Source of the DNA: Nocardia puris
GTDB lineage: Bacteria > Actinomycetota > Actinomycetes > Mycobacteriales > Mycobacteriaceae
Assembly (NCBI RefSeq): GCF_003315035.1
Contig: NZ_QNRE01000001.1
Coordinates: 221,224-285,223 of the forward strand
Length of the DNA: 64,000 nt
Direction: 5' to 3'
Positions 8,740 to 22,961 of this stretch are shown here, in pieces. The position numbers were made by a program, and so were the translations under genes. The stretch's first letter is position 1. Each line of letters starts with the position of its first letter. The notes below the pieces were generated by a model. That model was not told where the DNA came from. It was given only the letters and a program-made list of their open reading frames with translations, and did no database searches.

Positions 8740-9252
8740 CTACATCGCCTCGATCCACCCGACCAGTCGGCGCCCCTCCGCGACCATCAGTTCCGGATCG
8801 CGAAAAGTGTTGGTGAGCATGGCGATTCCCTGATAGGCCGCGATGAGCGCGACCGCGAGTTCGCGCGCGTCGGCGCGGCCGGGCACGGCGAACTGCCGCT
8901 GCGCCCAGTCGATCAGCACCCCCATCACCTCGGCCGCGCGGCCGTCGAGGGGGTCGTCGCGCTTGTGCAGTTCGGCGGTGAGCGAACCGAACGGGCAGCC
9001 GTGGCGGGCCGCCATCTCGCGCTCCCCCACCCAGCCCTCGACGAGCGCGATCAACCGTTCGCGGGGCGTCGGCAGCGCGTCGAGCGAGGCGAGGAGTTCG
9101 CCCAGCCCGCGCGCGTGCACGCCGATCGCGGCCTCGATCAGCTGATCCTTGGTCTTGAACTAGTAGTAGACGTTGCCGACGGGCACGTCGGCCACCTTGG
9201 CGATGTCGGCGATCGAGGTCTTCTCCACGCCCCGCTCGTAGAAACGCGGACC
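8740..9252 (-). pseudogene. TetR-family regulator, inactivated
   Basis: Remnant of a TetR regulator. The helix-turn-helix is readable as FYERGVEKTSIADIAK, then VADVPVGNVYY, then a TAG stop (9160-9162) where the family has a third Tyr before FKTKDQLIEA. The same frame continues through a complete C-terminal ligand domain to 8740. No start codon precedes the helix-turn-helix: to the right the sequence changes within about 25 bases into the coding strand of an NmrA-like remnant. The gene therefore has both a missing N-terminus and a nonsense codon. A GTG at 9120 could restart a product without the DNA-binding domain, which would not be a functional repressor. Confidence 0.8.
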
Positions 9253-9276
9253 GCGGCGTCGGCGAGCCGTTCCCAC

Positions 9277-9513
9277 TCGGCGCTGGCCGCCGCTCTCGGC
9301 GAACCGATCCGCTTCGTGGAGCAGACGCGCGCGGAGGCGAAAGCGCAGTTGCTCGCGGTCATGCCGGAACCCGTCGCCGAGACCACCCTCGACATCCTCG
9401 GGGCGCCGACCGAGGACGAACGCCGGGTCAGCCCGGACATCGCGAACGTCCTCGGACGGGCCGCGCGGCCCTTCGAGGAGTGGGCGCACGCGCACATCGC
9501 CGCCTTCGGCTGA
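9277..9513 (+). pseudogene. C-terminal remnant of NmrA-like NAD(P)-binding protein
   Basis: About 78 codons read LAAALGEPIRFVEQTRAEAK, then MPEPVAETTLDILG and a tail ending RPFEEWAHAHIAAFG. This matches the C-terminal end of NmrA/SDR-a5-type NAD(P)H-binding proteins (substrate lobe and terminal helix). The Rossmann domain of some 200 residues that should precede it is absent; the TetR remnant lies there instead on the other strand. The usual arrangement would be divergent regulator and reductase, so one deletion can explain both losses. Confidence 0.72.
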
Positions 9514-9902
9514 GGGCCGGCCGGTGCTGTGCTGGCATGCCATGACCCGATATCGGTACCCGCGCAATGGGATTCGTCCGGATTCGAACCACCGAGTGCG
9601 GTACCGAAGCAGCCTCGTCGGTAGCGCCGGCGTTCCGGATTCCCCCGCCGCCGACGTGAACTGGGCGACCGTCGGCAGCGAGCCGCTATCGGGTGGGAAG
9701 TCGAGCACCCGCTGGGGCAGGAAGGCTGTCGGACGTCGGGCGATGTCGGCCTGGTGCAGCAGGCCAGTGGTCCGCCCATGCCCGGCTGGCTGCGCAAGCA
9801 CAGCGAGCCGATCGGTCGTCGCCGGCTGTCGGCCCGCTCGCATCCGCGGCGGCTGCGGCGGTCGCGCCCGCTGCGGCTGCCGTGGCGCGGGTCGTTTCCC
9901 GC
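9514..9902. other. intergenic, no gene recognised
   Basis: A 389-base gap between the NmrA remnant and the end of priA. Six-frame reading gives only Arg/Pro-rich shadows. A GATTCGAACC string near 9578-9588 resembles a tRNA T-loop but has no matching stems. It may contain decayed sequence from the same deletion event. Confidence 0.5.
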
Positions 9903-12464
9903 TCAGCCGATGTCGACCGGGTCGATCTGGACGCGGAGGGGGGCGTCGGTGCGGTGGGTGCTGCGCACGGCTTGCGCGGCGGTGAGGGAGCGGGCGAGGG
10001 CTAGGCCGTCGCGGCGGGGGACGCGCAGGATCATGCGTTCGACCTCGGCGGGTGAATCGCCGGCGAACGGTTTGCGGGCGCCCGGGGGAAGTGGGACCGG
10101 GCCGAGCACTTGGGCGGTATCGGGAAGCTTTGCGGCGGCCAGCAATTCGGTGATCGCGTCGGAGGCCCCGTCGACGGCGGCCATGCGGACCGCGGGCGGG
10201 AAGCCGACTTCGGCGCGCGCCTCCACTTCGGCGCGGGCGTGGCCGATCGGATCCCAGCGGACCAGCGCCTGCACCGTCGGCAAGGACGGTTCGGCCATCA
10301 CGATGACGCGGCCGTGCGCGCGGACCAGGGCGGCGGCGGCCATCCAGCGGCGCAGCGCGTCCTCGCTCGCGCGCAGGTCGGCGCGGCCGAGCAGCGCCCA
10401 CCCGTCCAGCAGCAGCGCCACGCCGTAGCCGCCGCGCACGATCGGTTCCGCCCCGACGGTCGCCACCACCACCTGCGGGCCGGGCTCCACCGAATCGAGG
10501 ACCCCTCCCCCACCGGACCCGCGGATCGGCACGCCGGGAAACGCGCGGCCCAGTTCCTCGGCGGTGCGCGCCGCGCCGATCACGACGGCGCGCAGCGCGC
10601 GGGACCCGCACGTCGCGCACCGGAACGCGGGTTCGGTGATGCCGCACCACCGGCAGCTCGGGCTGTGCGCCTCGTTGTCGCCGGGGCGTTCGACGGGTAG
10701 TGCCAGCGGCCCGTTGCAGCGGCGGCAGCGCGCGGGCGTGCGGCATTTCGCGCAGGCCAGCGCTGGGACGTAACCGCGACGCGGCACCTGAACCAGCACG
10801 GACGCGCCCTCTTTCAGCGCCGCACGAGCCGCTTCGAAGGCGACGCCCGGGATGCGCACCGCCCGCGCGACCGGATCGCGCGCCAGCGCGTGGTCGCTGT
10901 CGCCGGGCGCGCTGATGCGGGGGGCCGCCGCGCGCAGCACCGCACGGTCGGCGACGAGGTCGTGCGCCCAGCCCGAGTCGACCACCGCCTGGATCTCGGC
11001 GGTGCGGGCGAATCCGGCCGCCACGAACGCGGCGCCGGTCTCGTGGGCGCGCAGCATGGCGACCTCCCGCGCGTGCGGGTAGGGGGCGCGGGGTTCGGCG
11101 TAGGTGTCGTCGCCGTCGTCCCAGAGGACGAGCAGGCCCAGATCGTGGGCGGGCGCGAACACCGCGCTGCGGGTGCCGACCACCACCCGCGCCGTCCCCC
11201 GCAGCACCGCGAGCCAGCGCCGGTACCGGGCGGCGGGCCCCAACCCGGCGGCCAGACCGACGGCCGAATCCCCCACCAGCCGAGTGCATTCCGCCAGCAC
11301 GCGGTCGAGATCGCGCTGATCGGGCACCATCAGGATCGCGCTGCGCCCGGCCGCGACCACCGTCGCCGCCAGCTCCGCCAACCGCCGCGCCCAATCCTCC
11401 CCGGGCAATGCCTGCCACGCCGCCCGCACCCCCTTCCCCTGCCGCAAGGCCGAGAGGAACGCACTCCCGTGCACGTATCGCTCCCAGGGCGCCGGATCGA
11501 ATGGGAGATCGGTCTCACCCGAGGACCCGGCCTCCCCTCCCGAGCTGGAATCGCCTGCGCCCTCGTCGTTTACGTCATCGGCCGAGCCGGACGCCGACCG
11601 GCGCGGCTCGCTCGCTTCGGCCTCGCTTCCCCCGGACTCGGTCTCGTCCCCGGCGGCCTGATCACTCCGACGCGACGCGTCCACCTGGCCGTCACTCGCA
11701 CCGCGGCCGATGCCTCCGTCCGCAGATTCGGGGTCGCCCACCGCCACTGCCTGGTCCCGACCGGTCGAACTCGGGGAACCGGCCGGGGCCGTTCGGCTGC
11801 CAGAGGGCGGCGTACCGGTCTCCGCCTCGATCGCGCCTCCACTGGACTCACCCCCGCCGGGCGTCGCGGACTCGAACTCCGGCACCTGGCCACCAGATGC
11901 GTCGAACGACCCGCCACCGGTCACATCCACGCCGAGGGGCTCGACCCGTTCGACACGGTTGTCCGCGAGAACCGCTGGATCACCATCCCCAGCAGCGGAA
12001 TCGGAACCCCCTGCCGCCGTGGATGTTTCACCACCCTTCTTCCCCCCGTTCTCCGTCCGCGCGTGACGGGGTGGGATCGCCAGGCGAAGAACATCAGCGC
12101 GGGTGCCCGCGTACCGGGCGGCCACGGCCGTGACGAGATCCAGCACCTCGGGGGTGAGCACCCGTTCGGCCGACACCACCCGATCCAGTTCGGCCAGTTT
12201 CCCGCTGTGGTCGCTGCGTTCGAGCCGCGCCAGCAGGTACCCGTCGACCAACCGCCCCGAGAACCGCACGCGCACGCGCACACCGGGCTGGGCGATCTCG
12301 TCCAACGCCGGGGGCACGAGGTAGTCGAAGTCGCGGTCGAGGTGGGCCGGCGTCAACAAGGGGAGCACCCGGGCTACCGGGCGCTCCCCTGTCGTCGTCT
12401 CGCTAGAGGCCACGGACCCATCTTCCGTGGCGGTGGCGGGAGTATCCGCCCCGGGTCGGCTCAC
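9903..12464 (-). CDS. priA: PriA-like primosomal protein N', helicase-defective type
   Basis: An 853-residue primosomal protein N' involved in replication restart. The N-terminal 3'-DNA-binding domain (about 30-135) is followed by an acidic low-complexity insert (about 138-315) and the helicase-like body. Zinc-binding cysteines are clear: CAKCRTPARCRRC and CRWCG...CATCG. The Walker A Gly-Lys-Thr is absent (LPGEDWARRLAELAATVV occupies its place) and the DEAH box reads WDDGDDTY. Actinobacterial PriA proteins are known to lack these ATPase motifs and are annotated as probable helicases, so the loss is lineage-typical and not a mutation. It starts 16 bases after metK, matching the conserved metK-priA order. 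Confidence 0.93.
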   Translation of the reverse strand: MSRPGADTPATATEDGSVASSETTTGERPVARVLPLLTPAHLDRDFDYLVPPALDEIAQPGVRVRVRFSGRLVDGYLLARLERSDHSGKLAELDRVVSAERVLTPEVLDLVTAVAARYAGTRADVLRLAIPPRHARTENGGKKGGETSTAAGGSDSAAGDGDPAVLADNRVERVEPLGVDVTGGGSFDASGGQVPEFESATPGGGESSGGAIEAETGTPPSGSRTAPAGSPSSTGRDQAVAVGDPESADGGIGRGASDGQVDASRRSDQAAGDETESGGSEAEASEPRRSASGSADDVNDEGAGDSSSGGEAGSSGETDLPFDPAPWERYVHGSAFLSALRQGKGVRAAWQALPGEDWARRLAELAATVVAAGRSAILMVPDQRDLDRVLAECTRLVGDSAVGLAAGLGPAARYRRWLAVLRGTARVVVGTRSAVFAPAHDLGLLVLWDDGDDTYAEPRAPYPHAREVAMLRAHETGAAFVAAGFARTAEIQAVVDSGWAHDLVADRAVLRAAAPRISAPGDSDHALARDPVARAVRIPGVAFEAARAALKEGASVLVQVPRRGYVPALACAKCRTPARCRRCNGPLALPVERPGDNEAHSPSCRWCGITEPAFRCATCGSRALRAVVIGAARTAEELGRAFPGVPIRGSGGGGVLDSVEPGPQVVVATVGAEPIVRGGYGVALLLDGWALLGRADLRASEDALRRWMAAAALVRAHGRVIVMAEPSLPTVQALVRWDPIGHARAEVEARAEVGFPPAVRMAAVDGASDAITELLAAAKLPDTAQVLGPVPLPPGARKPFAGDSPAEVERMILRVPRRDGLALARSLTAAQAVRSTHRTDAPLRVQIDPVDIG

Positions 12465-12480
12465 TCCCGCCCCGGCCGGA

Positions 12481-13692
<1,212 letters not shown>

Positions 13693-13927
13693 AGTTGTTC
13701 CCTCTCCCTCAACGGGTTTCTCGTATCGGATGGCCACAGCGACAGTAACGCCATGTCGCGGTCGCGCAACCCTTCATCTCAGACTATTCCAAACGCTGGA
13801 CGCGGCGCGGCCGCTGCTCCCCGCCGCCCAGCCTATCCCGGCGGATGGCCGCGGTGGCGCGGTTCGGCGCATCGTGTCGGACGCGCCGATGATCCGGCGT
13901 CGCAACGCAATTCACCGGGCGGGCACG

Positions 13928-15157
13928 CTACCGGTCGCGCAGCAGCGGGCCGAGCGCGTCGAGCACCCGGCTGGCCAGCAGGGCCTTCGACCCGTGGTCG
14001 AGGGCCTGTTCGGTGCCGTCGGCGCCGAGCAGCCAGCCGTCGTTGGTGTCCACCTCGAACGCCTTGCCCTCGCCGACCGCGTTCACGACCAGCAGATCGC
14101 AGCCCTTGCGGGCCAGTTTGGCGCGGGCGTGGGTGAGCACGTCGCCGTGCTCGTCCCCGGTCTCGGCGGCGAAACCGACGATCGCGGTGCCGGTGAGCTG
14201 CCCGTCGCGTCGCGCCTGCACCAACCCGGCCAGGATGTCGGGGTTCTTGGTGAGCGCGATGGAGTCGGGCTCACCGGCGCCCTTCTTGATCTTGGTGGCG
14301 GCCATGGTGGAGGGCCGGAAATCGGCGACGGCCGCGGCCATGATCACCGCGTCGGCGCCGACGGCGTGCTTCTCGACGGCGGTCTCGAGCTGTTCGGCGG
14401 TGGTGATGTGCACCAGGTCGACGGCGGCGGGCGCGGCCATCTCGATGGTGTTGCCCGCGATCAGCGTGACCTGCGCGCCGCGCTGGGCGGCGACCCTGGC
14501 CAGCGCGTACCCCTGCTTGCCGGAGCTGCGATTGCCGAGGAAGCGCACCGGATCCAGCGGTTCCCGCGTGCCGCCCGCCGTGATCACCAGGCGGCGGCCC
14601 TCGAGATCGCGCGGGATGGCGTCGGCGCGTTCGAGCAGCAGCGAGGCCAGACCGAAGATCTCCTCGGGCTCGGGCAGCCGGCCGGGGCCGGTGTCGGTGC
14701 CGGTGAGGCGGCCGTGCGCGGGTTCCATGACGGTCGCGCCGTGCGCGCGCAGCGTCTCGACGTTCGCGACGGTGGCGGGGTGCTCCCACATCTCGGTGTG
14801 CATCGCGGGCGCGAACAGTACGGGACATCGCGCCGTCAGCAGGGTGGCGGTGAGCAGGTCGTCGGCGCGGCCCTGCGCGGCGCGGGCCATCAGGTCGGCG
14901 GTGGCCGGGGCGATGACCACCAGATCGGCTTCCTGCCCCAGCCGCACGTGCGGCACCTCCGGCACATCGGTGAAGACGTCGGTGTGCACGGGATTGCCGG
15001 ACAGCGCCTCGAAGGTGGCCTTGCCGACGAACTCCAGCGCCGAGGCCGTCGGGATGACCCGGACGTGGTGCCCGGTCTCGGTGAAACGCCGCACGAGAGC
15101 GCAGGCCTTGTAGGCGGCGATCCCGCCGCCCACGCCGACGACGATGCGAGTGGTCAC
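13928..15157 (-). CDS. coaBC: bifunctional phosphopantothenoylcysteine decarboxylase/synthetase
   Basis: A 409-residue CoaBC (Dfp), which adds cysteine to 4'-phosphopantothenate (CTP-dependent) and decarboxylates the product with FMN in CoA synthesis. The CoaC domain begins IVVGVGGGIAAYKACALVRR and contains the active-site His and the PALHTEMW-like segment (FAPAMHTEMWEHPA). The CoaB domain starts near residue 190 with RLVITAGGTREPLDPVRF and carries the KKGAGEPDSIALTKNPDI substrate loop. The start is GTG at 15157. It lies between rpoZ and metK, the conserved gmk-rpoZ-coaBC-metK order. Confidence 0.95.
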   Translation of the reverse strand: MTTRIVVGVGGGIAAYKACALVRRFTETGHHVRVIPTASALEFVGKATFEALSGNPVHTDVFTDVPEVPHVRLGQEADLVVIAPATADLMARAAQGRADDLLTATLLTARCPVLFAPAMHTEMWEHPATVANVETLRAHGATVMEPAHGRLTGTDTGPGRLPEPEEIFGLASLLLERADAIPRDLEGRRLVITAGGTREPLDPVRFLGNRSSGKQGYALARVAAQRGAQVTLIAGNTIEMAAPAAVDLVHITTAEQLETAVEKHAVGADAVIMAAAVADFRPSTMAATKIKKGAGEPDSIALTKNPDILAGLVQARRDGQLTGTAIVGFAAETGDEHGDVLTHARAKLARKGCDLLVVNAVGEGKAFEVDTNDGWLLGADGTEQALDHGSKALLASRVLDALGPLLRDR

Positions 15158-15238
15158 TGCGCCTCCGTGTGGGGCTGGTCCCCGCGCACGGGGGGAGTTC
15201 TGGGGTGCGGCTTCACGCGACGGGCACGCCGTGCGGCG

Positions 15239-15514
15239 TTATTCGCCTTCGGAGTGCTCGAGCAGATCGGAGTGGATCTCGCGCATGGCCACCGACAGCG
15301 GCTTCTCCTGCAGACCCGGCTCGACCAGCGGGCCGACGTACTCGAGGATGCCGTCGCCGAGCTGGTTGTAGTAGTCGTTGATCTGGCGCGCCCGCTTGGC
15401 CGCGTAGATGACCAGCGCGTACTTGGACGACGTGCGCTCGAGCAGCTCGTCGATCGGCGGGTTGGTGAGGCCGATCGGGGTGTCGTACGCGGGCGCGGTC
15501 TGGGTGTCGCTCAC
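15239..15514 (-). CDS. rpoZ: DNA-directed RNA polymerase omega subunit
   Basis: A 91-residue omega subunit that helps beta-prime folding and polymerase assembly. It contains the family core [20 protein letters not shown] followed by AAKRARQIN and a short acidic actinobacterial tail. The GTG start at 15514 has AGGAG about 10 bases upstream. It sits between gmk and coaBC as in mycobacteria. Confidence 0.96.
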   Translation of the reverse strand: MSDTQTAPAYDTPIGLTNPPIDELLERTSSKYALVIYAAKRARQINDYYNQLGDGILEYVGPLVEPGLQEKPLSVAMREIHSDLLEHSEGE

Positions 15515-15616
15515 TGGTGAGGCTCCTGCGGGTTGTCGTGGAAGGATCGGCGGATCGGGGCCGCCGCGGCGCGAGCGGAGCCCCGGCCTGCGGGCCGGGC
15601 CTCCACGATACGGCGG

Positions 15617-16198
15617 CTACCTCGAATTTGTGCTAACGAACAACGATACCAACTGCTCGCAGGCGCTGGTCACCTCGTCGTTCACGATGACGATGTCGAA
15701 CTCGTCACAGGCCGCCAATTCGACCCGCGCGGTCGCGAGCCTGCGCTCGATGACCTCGGGGGATTCGGTGCCGCGGGACCGGAGCCGGGTGACCAGCTCA
15801 TCCCAGCTGGGCGGGGCCAGGAAGACCAGGAGGGCCTCCGGGATGGCCCGGCGCACGGACCGCGCGCCCTCGAGGTCGACCTCGACCAGCACGGGCTTGC
15901 CCGCGGCCATCGCCGCACGCACCGGTGCGGCGGGGGTGCCCGAACGCTGCAGGCCGCCGTGGATGTCGGCCCATTCGAGCAGTTCGTCCGCCGCGATCAT
16001 GGCGTCGAACTGCTCACGGGTGACGAACCGGTAGTCGCGGCCGTCGACCTCGCCGGGCCGGGGGGCCCTGGTGGTCGCCGACACGCTGAAGACCAGTTCC
16101 GGCAGGCGTTCCCGCACACATCGAACGACCGTGGACTTGCCCACGGCCGAGGGGCCGACCAGTACTACCAGCCGACCCTTCCGCGTGTGTTCGACCAC
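15617..16198 (-). CDS. gmk: guanylate kinase
   Basis: A 193-residue kinase converting GMP to GDP. The P-loop is [12 protein letters not shown] near residue 14-25; the GMP-binding region follows with [19 protein letters not shown] and the acidic [13 protein letters not shown]. The start is GTG at 16198, 8 bases after the mihF stop, so the two are co-transcribed. Length is normal for bacterial Gmk. Confidence 0.96.
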   Translation of the reverse strand: MVEHTRKGRLVVLVGPSAVGKSTVVRCVRERLPELVFSVSATTRAPRPGEVDGRDYRFVTREQFDAMIAADELLEWADIHGGLQRSGTPAAPVRAAMAAGKPVLVEVDLEGARSVRRAIPEALLVFLAPPSWDELVTRLRSRGTESPEVIERRLATARVELAACDEFDIVIVNDEVTSACEQLVSLFVSTNSR

Positions 16199-16206
16199 CC
16201 TCGTCG

Positions 16207-16527
16207 TCAGGCGTCGAAGTCGAACCGGGCCAGCAGCGCCTTGCGCTGCCGATCGCCGAGTCCGCGCAGGCGGCGGGTGGGGGCGATCTCCAGCTCGCTC
16301 ATGATCTCGGCCGCCTTGACCTTGCCGACCTTGGGCAGGGCCTCCAGCAGCGCCGAAACCTTCATCTTGCCGAGGATCTCATCGGTCTCGGCATCGGCGA
16401 GGACGCTCTTCAGGTCGGTGCCGCCACGCTTCAAGCGCTCCTTGAGCTCCGCCCGAGCGCGGCGAGCGGCAGCCGCCTTCTCCAAAGCAGCGGCGCGCTG
16501 CTCGTCAGTCAGCTGGGGAAGGGCCAC
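16207..16527 (-). CDS. mihF: actinobacterial integration host factor
   Basis: A 106-residue actinobacterial IHF, a nucleoid-associated DNA-binding protein unrelated to E. coli IHF. The C-terminal helix-hairpin-helix-type region is visible: [18 protein letters not shown] followed by [15 protein letters not shown]. The N-terminal half is a basic Ala/Arg-rich helix. The GTG at 16527 has GGAGGA immediately upstream. It heads the gmk-rpoZ-coaBC run, preceded by a gene-free leader of about 600 bases that probably holds its promoter. Confidence 0.95.
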   Translation of the reverse strand: MALPQLTDEQRAAALEKAAAARRARAELKERLKRGGTDLKSVLADAETDEILGKMKVSALLEALPKVGKVKAAEIMSELEIAPTRRLRGLGDRQRKALLARFDFDA

Positions 16528-17138
16528 GGTTCCTCCGTCTCATCGTTCATTGCATCAATCACCGCCGGTAAACCCGGTGGTCTCAGCGACCGTACCCACG
16601 ACGCCCGCCGATTGCGAACCCACCCCCCAGGTCAGCGCATGATTCGCCGATGCCGTAAGGGCGGGCGCGCCCGGATGCGCGGCGCGCGGCGCCCCTGCCG
16701 GTGATGGTACCGCCGAATTCGGTAAACGCGCTGCTACCAGCGGGTTTTCCGGCCGAATCGGCGTTAGCCGGATAGTTGCGGTGGCGGCTCGCGATCGCCT
16801 GGCAACCCCGCGAGCGTCCGACCAGGAACTTTCTGGAAATTTCCCGCGTGTCGCGGCATCTGCCCGCGTGTCGGATCGAACATCTGTGCCCGTTCCCCGG
16901 CACGACGACGAGCCCCCGGCGCGGGTGCGCCGGGGGCTGGCGGTGTGGTCGGCACGCGCGCGTCGTCGGGCGCGCGGAGCCGCTGTACGCCCGTCTGCGG
17001 GCGCGCGCACCCGAACCCATGTTCGGATGCGTCGGTCGCGCGCACGGGCGGCAGGACCGCGTCCACCGGTGGCTTCGGGCACCGCCACGGCGGGCGAACC
17101 TCGAGCGGTCGCGTGCAGAGGGACGATCGCGAATCGTT
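16528..17138. other. gene-free region between pyrF and mihF
   Basis: 611 bases without a credible coding frame. It contains a strong hairpin at 16911-16938, and the AT-richer stretch upstream of mihF at about 16700-16860 (for example GGAAATTTCC) may hold the mihF promoter. No RNA gene was recognised. Confidence 0.55.
16911..16938 (-). terminator. 12-bp perfect hairpin, likely terminator after pyrF
   Basis: AGCCCCCGGCGC, loop GGGT, then the exact complement GCGCCGGGGGCT. The stem is about 200 bases downstream of pyrF and has no U-tract on either side, which is common for actinobacterial terminators. Confidence 0.6.
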
Positions 17139-17959
17139 TCAGTGACGCAGGAAGGCGAAATCCTCCTGGAGTGCGCTCACCTTGGCGCGCAGCGCGGAGA
17201 CCGACGGCCCCTCGGCCAGCACCTCGCGCGAGACGTTCGGCACGGCCGCGTGGTACGCGGACTCGGGCAGCAGCGCGCGCACCGACGCCGGTCCCCCGCC
17301 CTGCGCGCCGACGCCGGGCAGCAGGATCGGCCCGTTCAGCGCGGCGAGGTCGGGGCCCTCGGTGAGGGTGGCGCCGATCACCACACCCACCGACCCGAGG
17401 TGCGCGCCCACGTTGTGCGCCGCGGCCTCGTCCACCATCGCCTGCGCGACGGTGCGCCCGTCGGCGGTCGCGGCCCGCTGCACCTGCGCCCCTTCGGGAT
17501 TCGAGGTGGCCGCGAGCACGAACACGCCGCGGTGGTTGGCGTGCGCCAGCTCCAGAGCCGGTGCGAGCGAACCGAATCCGAGGTACGGCGACACCGTCAC
17601 CGCGTCCGAGCCCAGCGGGCCGTCACCGAGCCAGCTGTGCGCGTACGCGTCCATCGTGGAGCCGATGTCGCCGCGTTTGGCGTCGGCCAGCACCAGCGTG
17701 CCCGAGGCGCGCAGCACCTCGATGGTGCGCTCCAGCACCGCGATTCCGGCCGACCCGTAGGTCTCGAAGAACGCGACCTGCGGCTTCACCAGCGCCACGG
17801 TGCCGTCGAAGGCCTCCACGCAGATCTCGGCGAACTGCTCGACGCCCTCGGCGTCGCGCGGCAGGCCCCACGCCTCCAGCAGGCCCGGATGCGGATCGAT
17901 GCCCACGCACACCGGCCCGAAATGGTGCATCGCGTGCCGCAGCCGCGCCCCGAACGTCT

Positions 17960-17963
<4 letters not shown>
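17139..17963 (-). CDS. pyrF: orotidine 5'-phosphate decarboxylase
   Basis: A 274-residue OMP decarboxylase, the last step to UMP, of the longer type found in mycobacteria and myxobacteria. The catalytic signature [16 protein letters not shown] is present (Lys-Asp pair), and the N-terminus [16 protein letters not shown] carries the first active-site Asp. The ATG at 17963 overlaps the carB stop codon (ATGA), so it is translationally coupled as the final gene of the pyrimidine operon. Confidence 0.95.
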
Positions 17964-21291
<3,328 letters not shown>

Positions 21292-21292
<1 letters not shown>

Positions 21293-22404
21293 CAGGCTCC
21301 TTCCATGAGACCGGCGAAACGGTCGAACAGGTACGCGGCGTCGTGGGGTCCGGCGGCGGCCTCCGGGTGGTACTGGACGGAGAACGCGCGGCCGTTCACC
21401 AGGCGCACGCCCTCGACGGTGCCGTCGTTGGCGCAGACGTGGCTCACCTCGGCCTTGCCGAAGGGGGTGTCGAACTGCTCCCCCGCCTCACCCTCCAGGG
21501 CGAAACCGTGGTTCTGGGCGGTGATCGCGACGCGCCCGGTCTCGTGTTCGACGACCGGGATGTTGATGCCGCGGTGGCCGAACTTCATCTTGTAGGTGGA
21601 GCGCCCGAACGCCCGGCCCAGGATCTGGTTGCCGAAGCAGATGCCGAACAGCGGCAGCCCCTTCTCCAGCACGCCCTGGGTGAGCGCGACCGCGCCGTTC
21701 TGGGTGGCCGGGTCGCCGGGGCCGTTGGAGAGGAACACGCCGTCGGGGTTCAGCTCCAGAACCTGGTCCAGGGTGACGGTGGAGGGCACCACGTGCACCC
21801 GCATGCCGCGCTCGGCGAACATGCGCGGGGTGTTGGTCTTGATGCCGAGATCCACCGCGACCACGGTGAACCGGTGCTCGCCCGTGGGCTCGATGGTGTA
21901 GAGCGAATCGGTGCTCACCTGTTCGGCCAGGTCGGCGCCCAGCATCGAGGGCTGACCGGTGACCCGGGCCAGCAACTCCTCGGCGTCGGCCAGTGCCGCA
22001 CCGGAGAAGATGCCCGCCTTCATGGACCCGCGGGTGCGCAGGTGGCGCACCAGCGCGCGGGTGTCCACGCCCGCGATGCCGACGATGTGCTGGCGCTCCA
22101 GCGCGTCGGGCAGGGTGGTGGTGGCGCGCCAGTTGGAGGCGCGGCGCGCGGGGTCGCGCACCACGTAGCCGGCGACCCAGATCTTGGCCGACTCGTCGTC
22201 CTCGTCGTTCCAGCCGGTGTTGCCGATCTGCGGCGCCGCCGCCACCACGATCTGGCGGTGGTAGCTGGGATCGGTCAGGGTCTCCTGATACCCGGTCATC
22301 GCGGTGCAGAACACCGCCTCACCGAGCGTTTCGCCGACGGCGCCGTACGCCGTGCCGCGGAACACCCGGCCGTCTTCGAGCACCAGCGCAGCCGCCTCGC
22401 TCAT
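21292..22404 (-). CDS. carA: carbamoyl-phosphate synthase small subunit
   Basis: A 370-residue glutamine amidotransferase subunit. The N-terminal CPSase domain begins [18 protein letters not shown]; the class I GATase domain has the nucleophile in [14 protein letters not shown] and the His/Glu pair in [11 protein letters not shown]. It supplies ammonia to CarB. The ATG overlaps the stop of the preceding PH-like gene by 4 bases, and its own stop meets the carB start. Confidence 0.97.
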
Positions 22405-22898
22405 TTCGTTTCATCTCCCGTCATCGTCCTGGCCCACGCCGGGTACACCGTCTTGTCGTCACCTCGGAAACCGGTATCGATCTCGGTTCCGGTCGGCAGC
22501 TTCCAGCGAATTACCAGCACACCATCTTCCGTCATCACCTTGCCCGCGTGGCCCCGTTCGGTCCGCACGGCCGTGATCGATTCCTGCGGAATCCAGATCA
22601 CCGTGGCGCCGCTGCGCTCGAGCAGGATGCCCCGCTCGAACCGCGTGAGTTCCGCCGTGGCCCGGAAGCCGAGGTCGCCGACCGCGATCCGGTCCTGCCA
22701 GCTCGGGGCGATCGTGCTCCCGAGATACAGCCCGGTCGTCGGCTCGAGCACCTGGGCGCCCAGCTCGGCGGGCACCGCGGGCAGTTCCCCGATCCGCTCG
22801 GCCTGCCGCGCCGCGCGGTTGCGCCAGCCCCGGTACATCAGCCAGACACCCAGCGCGAACAGCGCGAGCGCCCCGATCACCCACAGCGTTCTTTCCAC
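22401..22898 (-). CDS. PH-like domain membrane protein in the pyr operon
   Basis: A 165-residue protein with one N-terminal transmembrane helix (about residues 5-22, [19 protein letters not shown]) and a cytoplasmic beta-rich domain. This is the counterpart of mycobacterial Rv1382, conserved between pyrC and carA and sometimes labelled a putative export or transporter protein. No catalytic motif is seen. The GTG at 22898 has AGGAGG about 8 bases upstream; the stop overlaps carA. Its constant position suggests co-expression with pyrimidine synthesis, but its role is unknown. Confidence 0.85.
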   Translation of the reverse strand: MERTLWVIGALALFALGVWLMYRGWRNRAARQAERIGELPAVPAELGAQVLEPTTGLYLGSTIAPSWQDRIAVGDLGFRATAELTRFERGILLERSGATVIWIPQESITAVRTERGHAGKVMTEDGVLVIRWKLPTGTEIDTGFRGDDKTVYPAWARTMTGDETK

Positions 22899-22961
22899 TT
22901 ACGGACCTCCTGTGTCCTGCGGGACCCGCACCAGGGGCAGCCGAGCGGTGCACCCGCTCAA

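Noticed and set aside
9570..9640. tRNA-like T-loop string (GATTCGAACC) in the gap beside priA
   Set aside because: Neither T-stem nor acceptor stem pairs form on either strand, and no anticodon arm is found at the right distance.
12066..12464. Loss of Walker A in PriA as a disabling mutation
   Set aside because: Actinobacterial PriA proteins generally lack the ATPase motifs, so this is a lineage trait.
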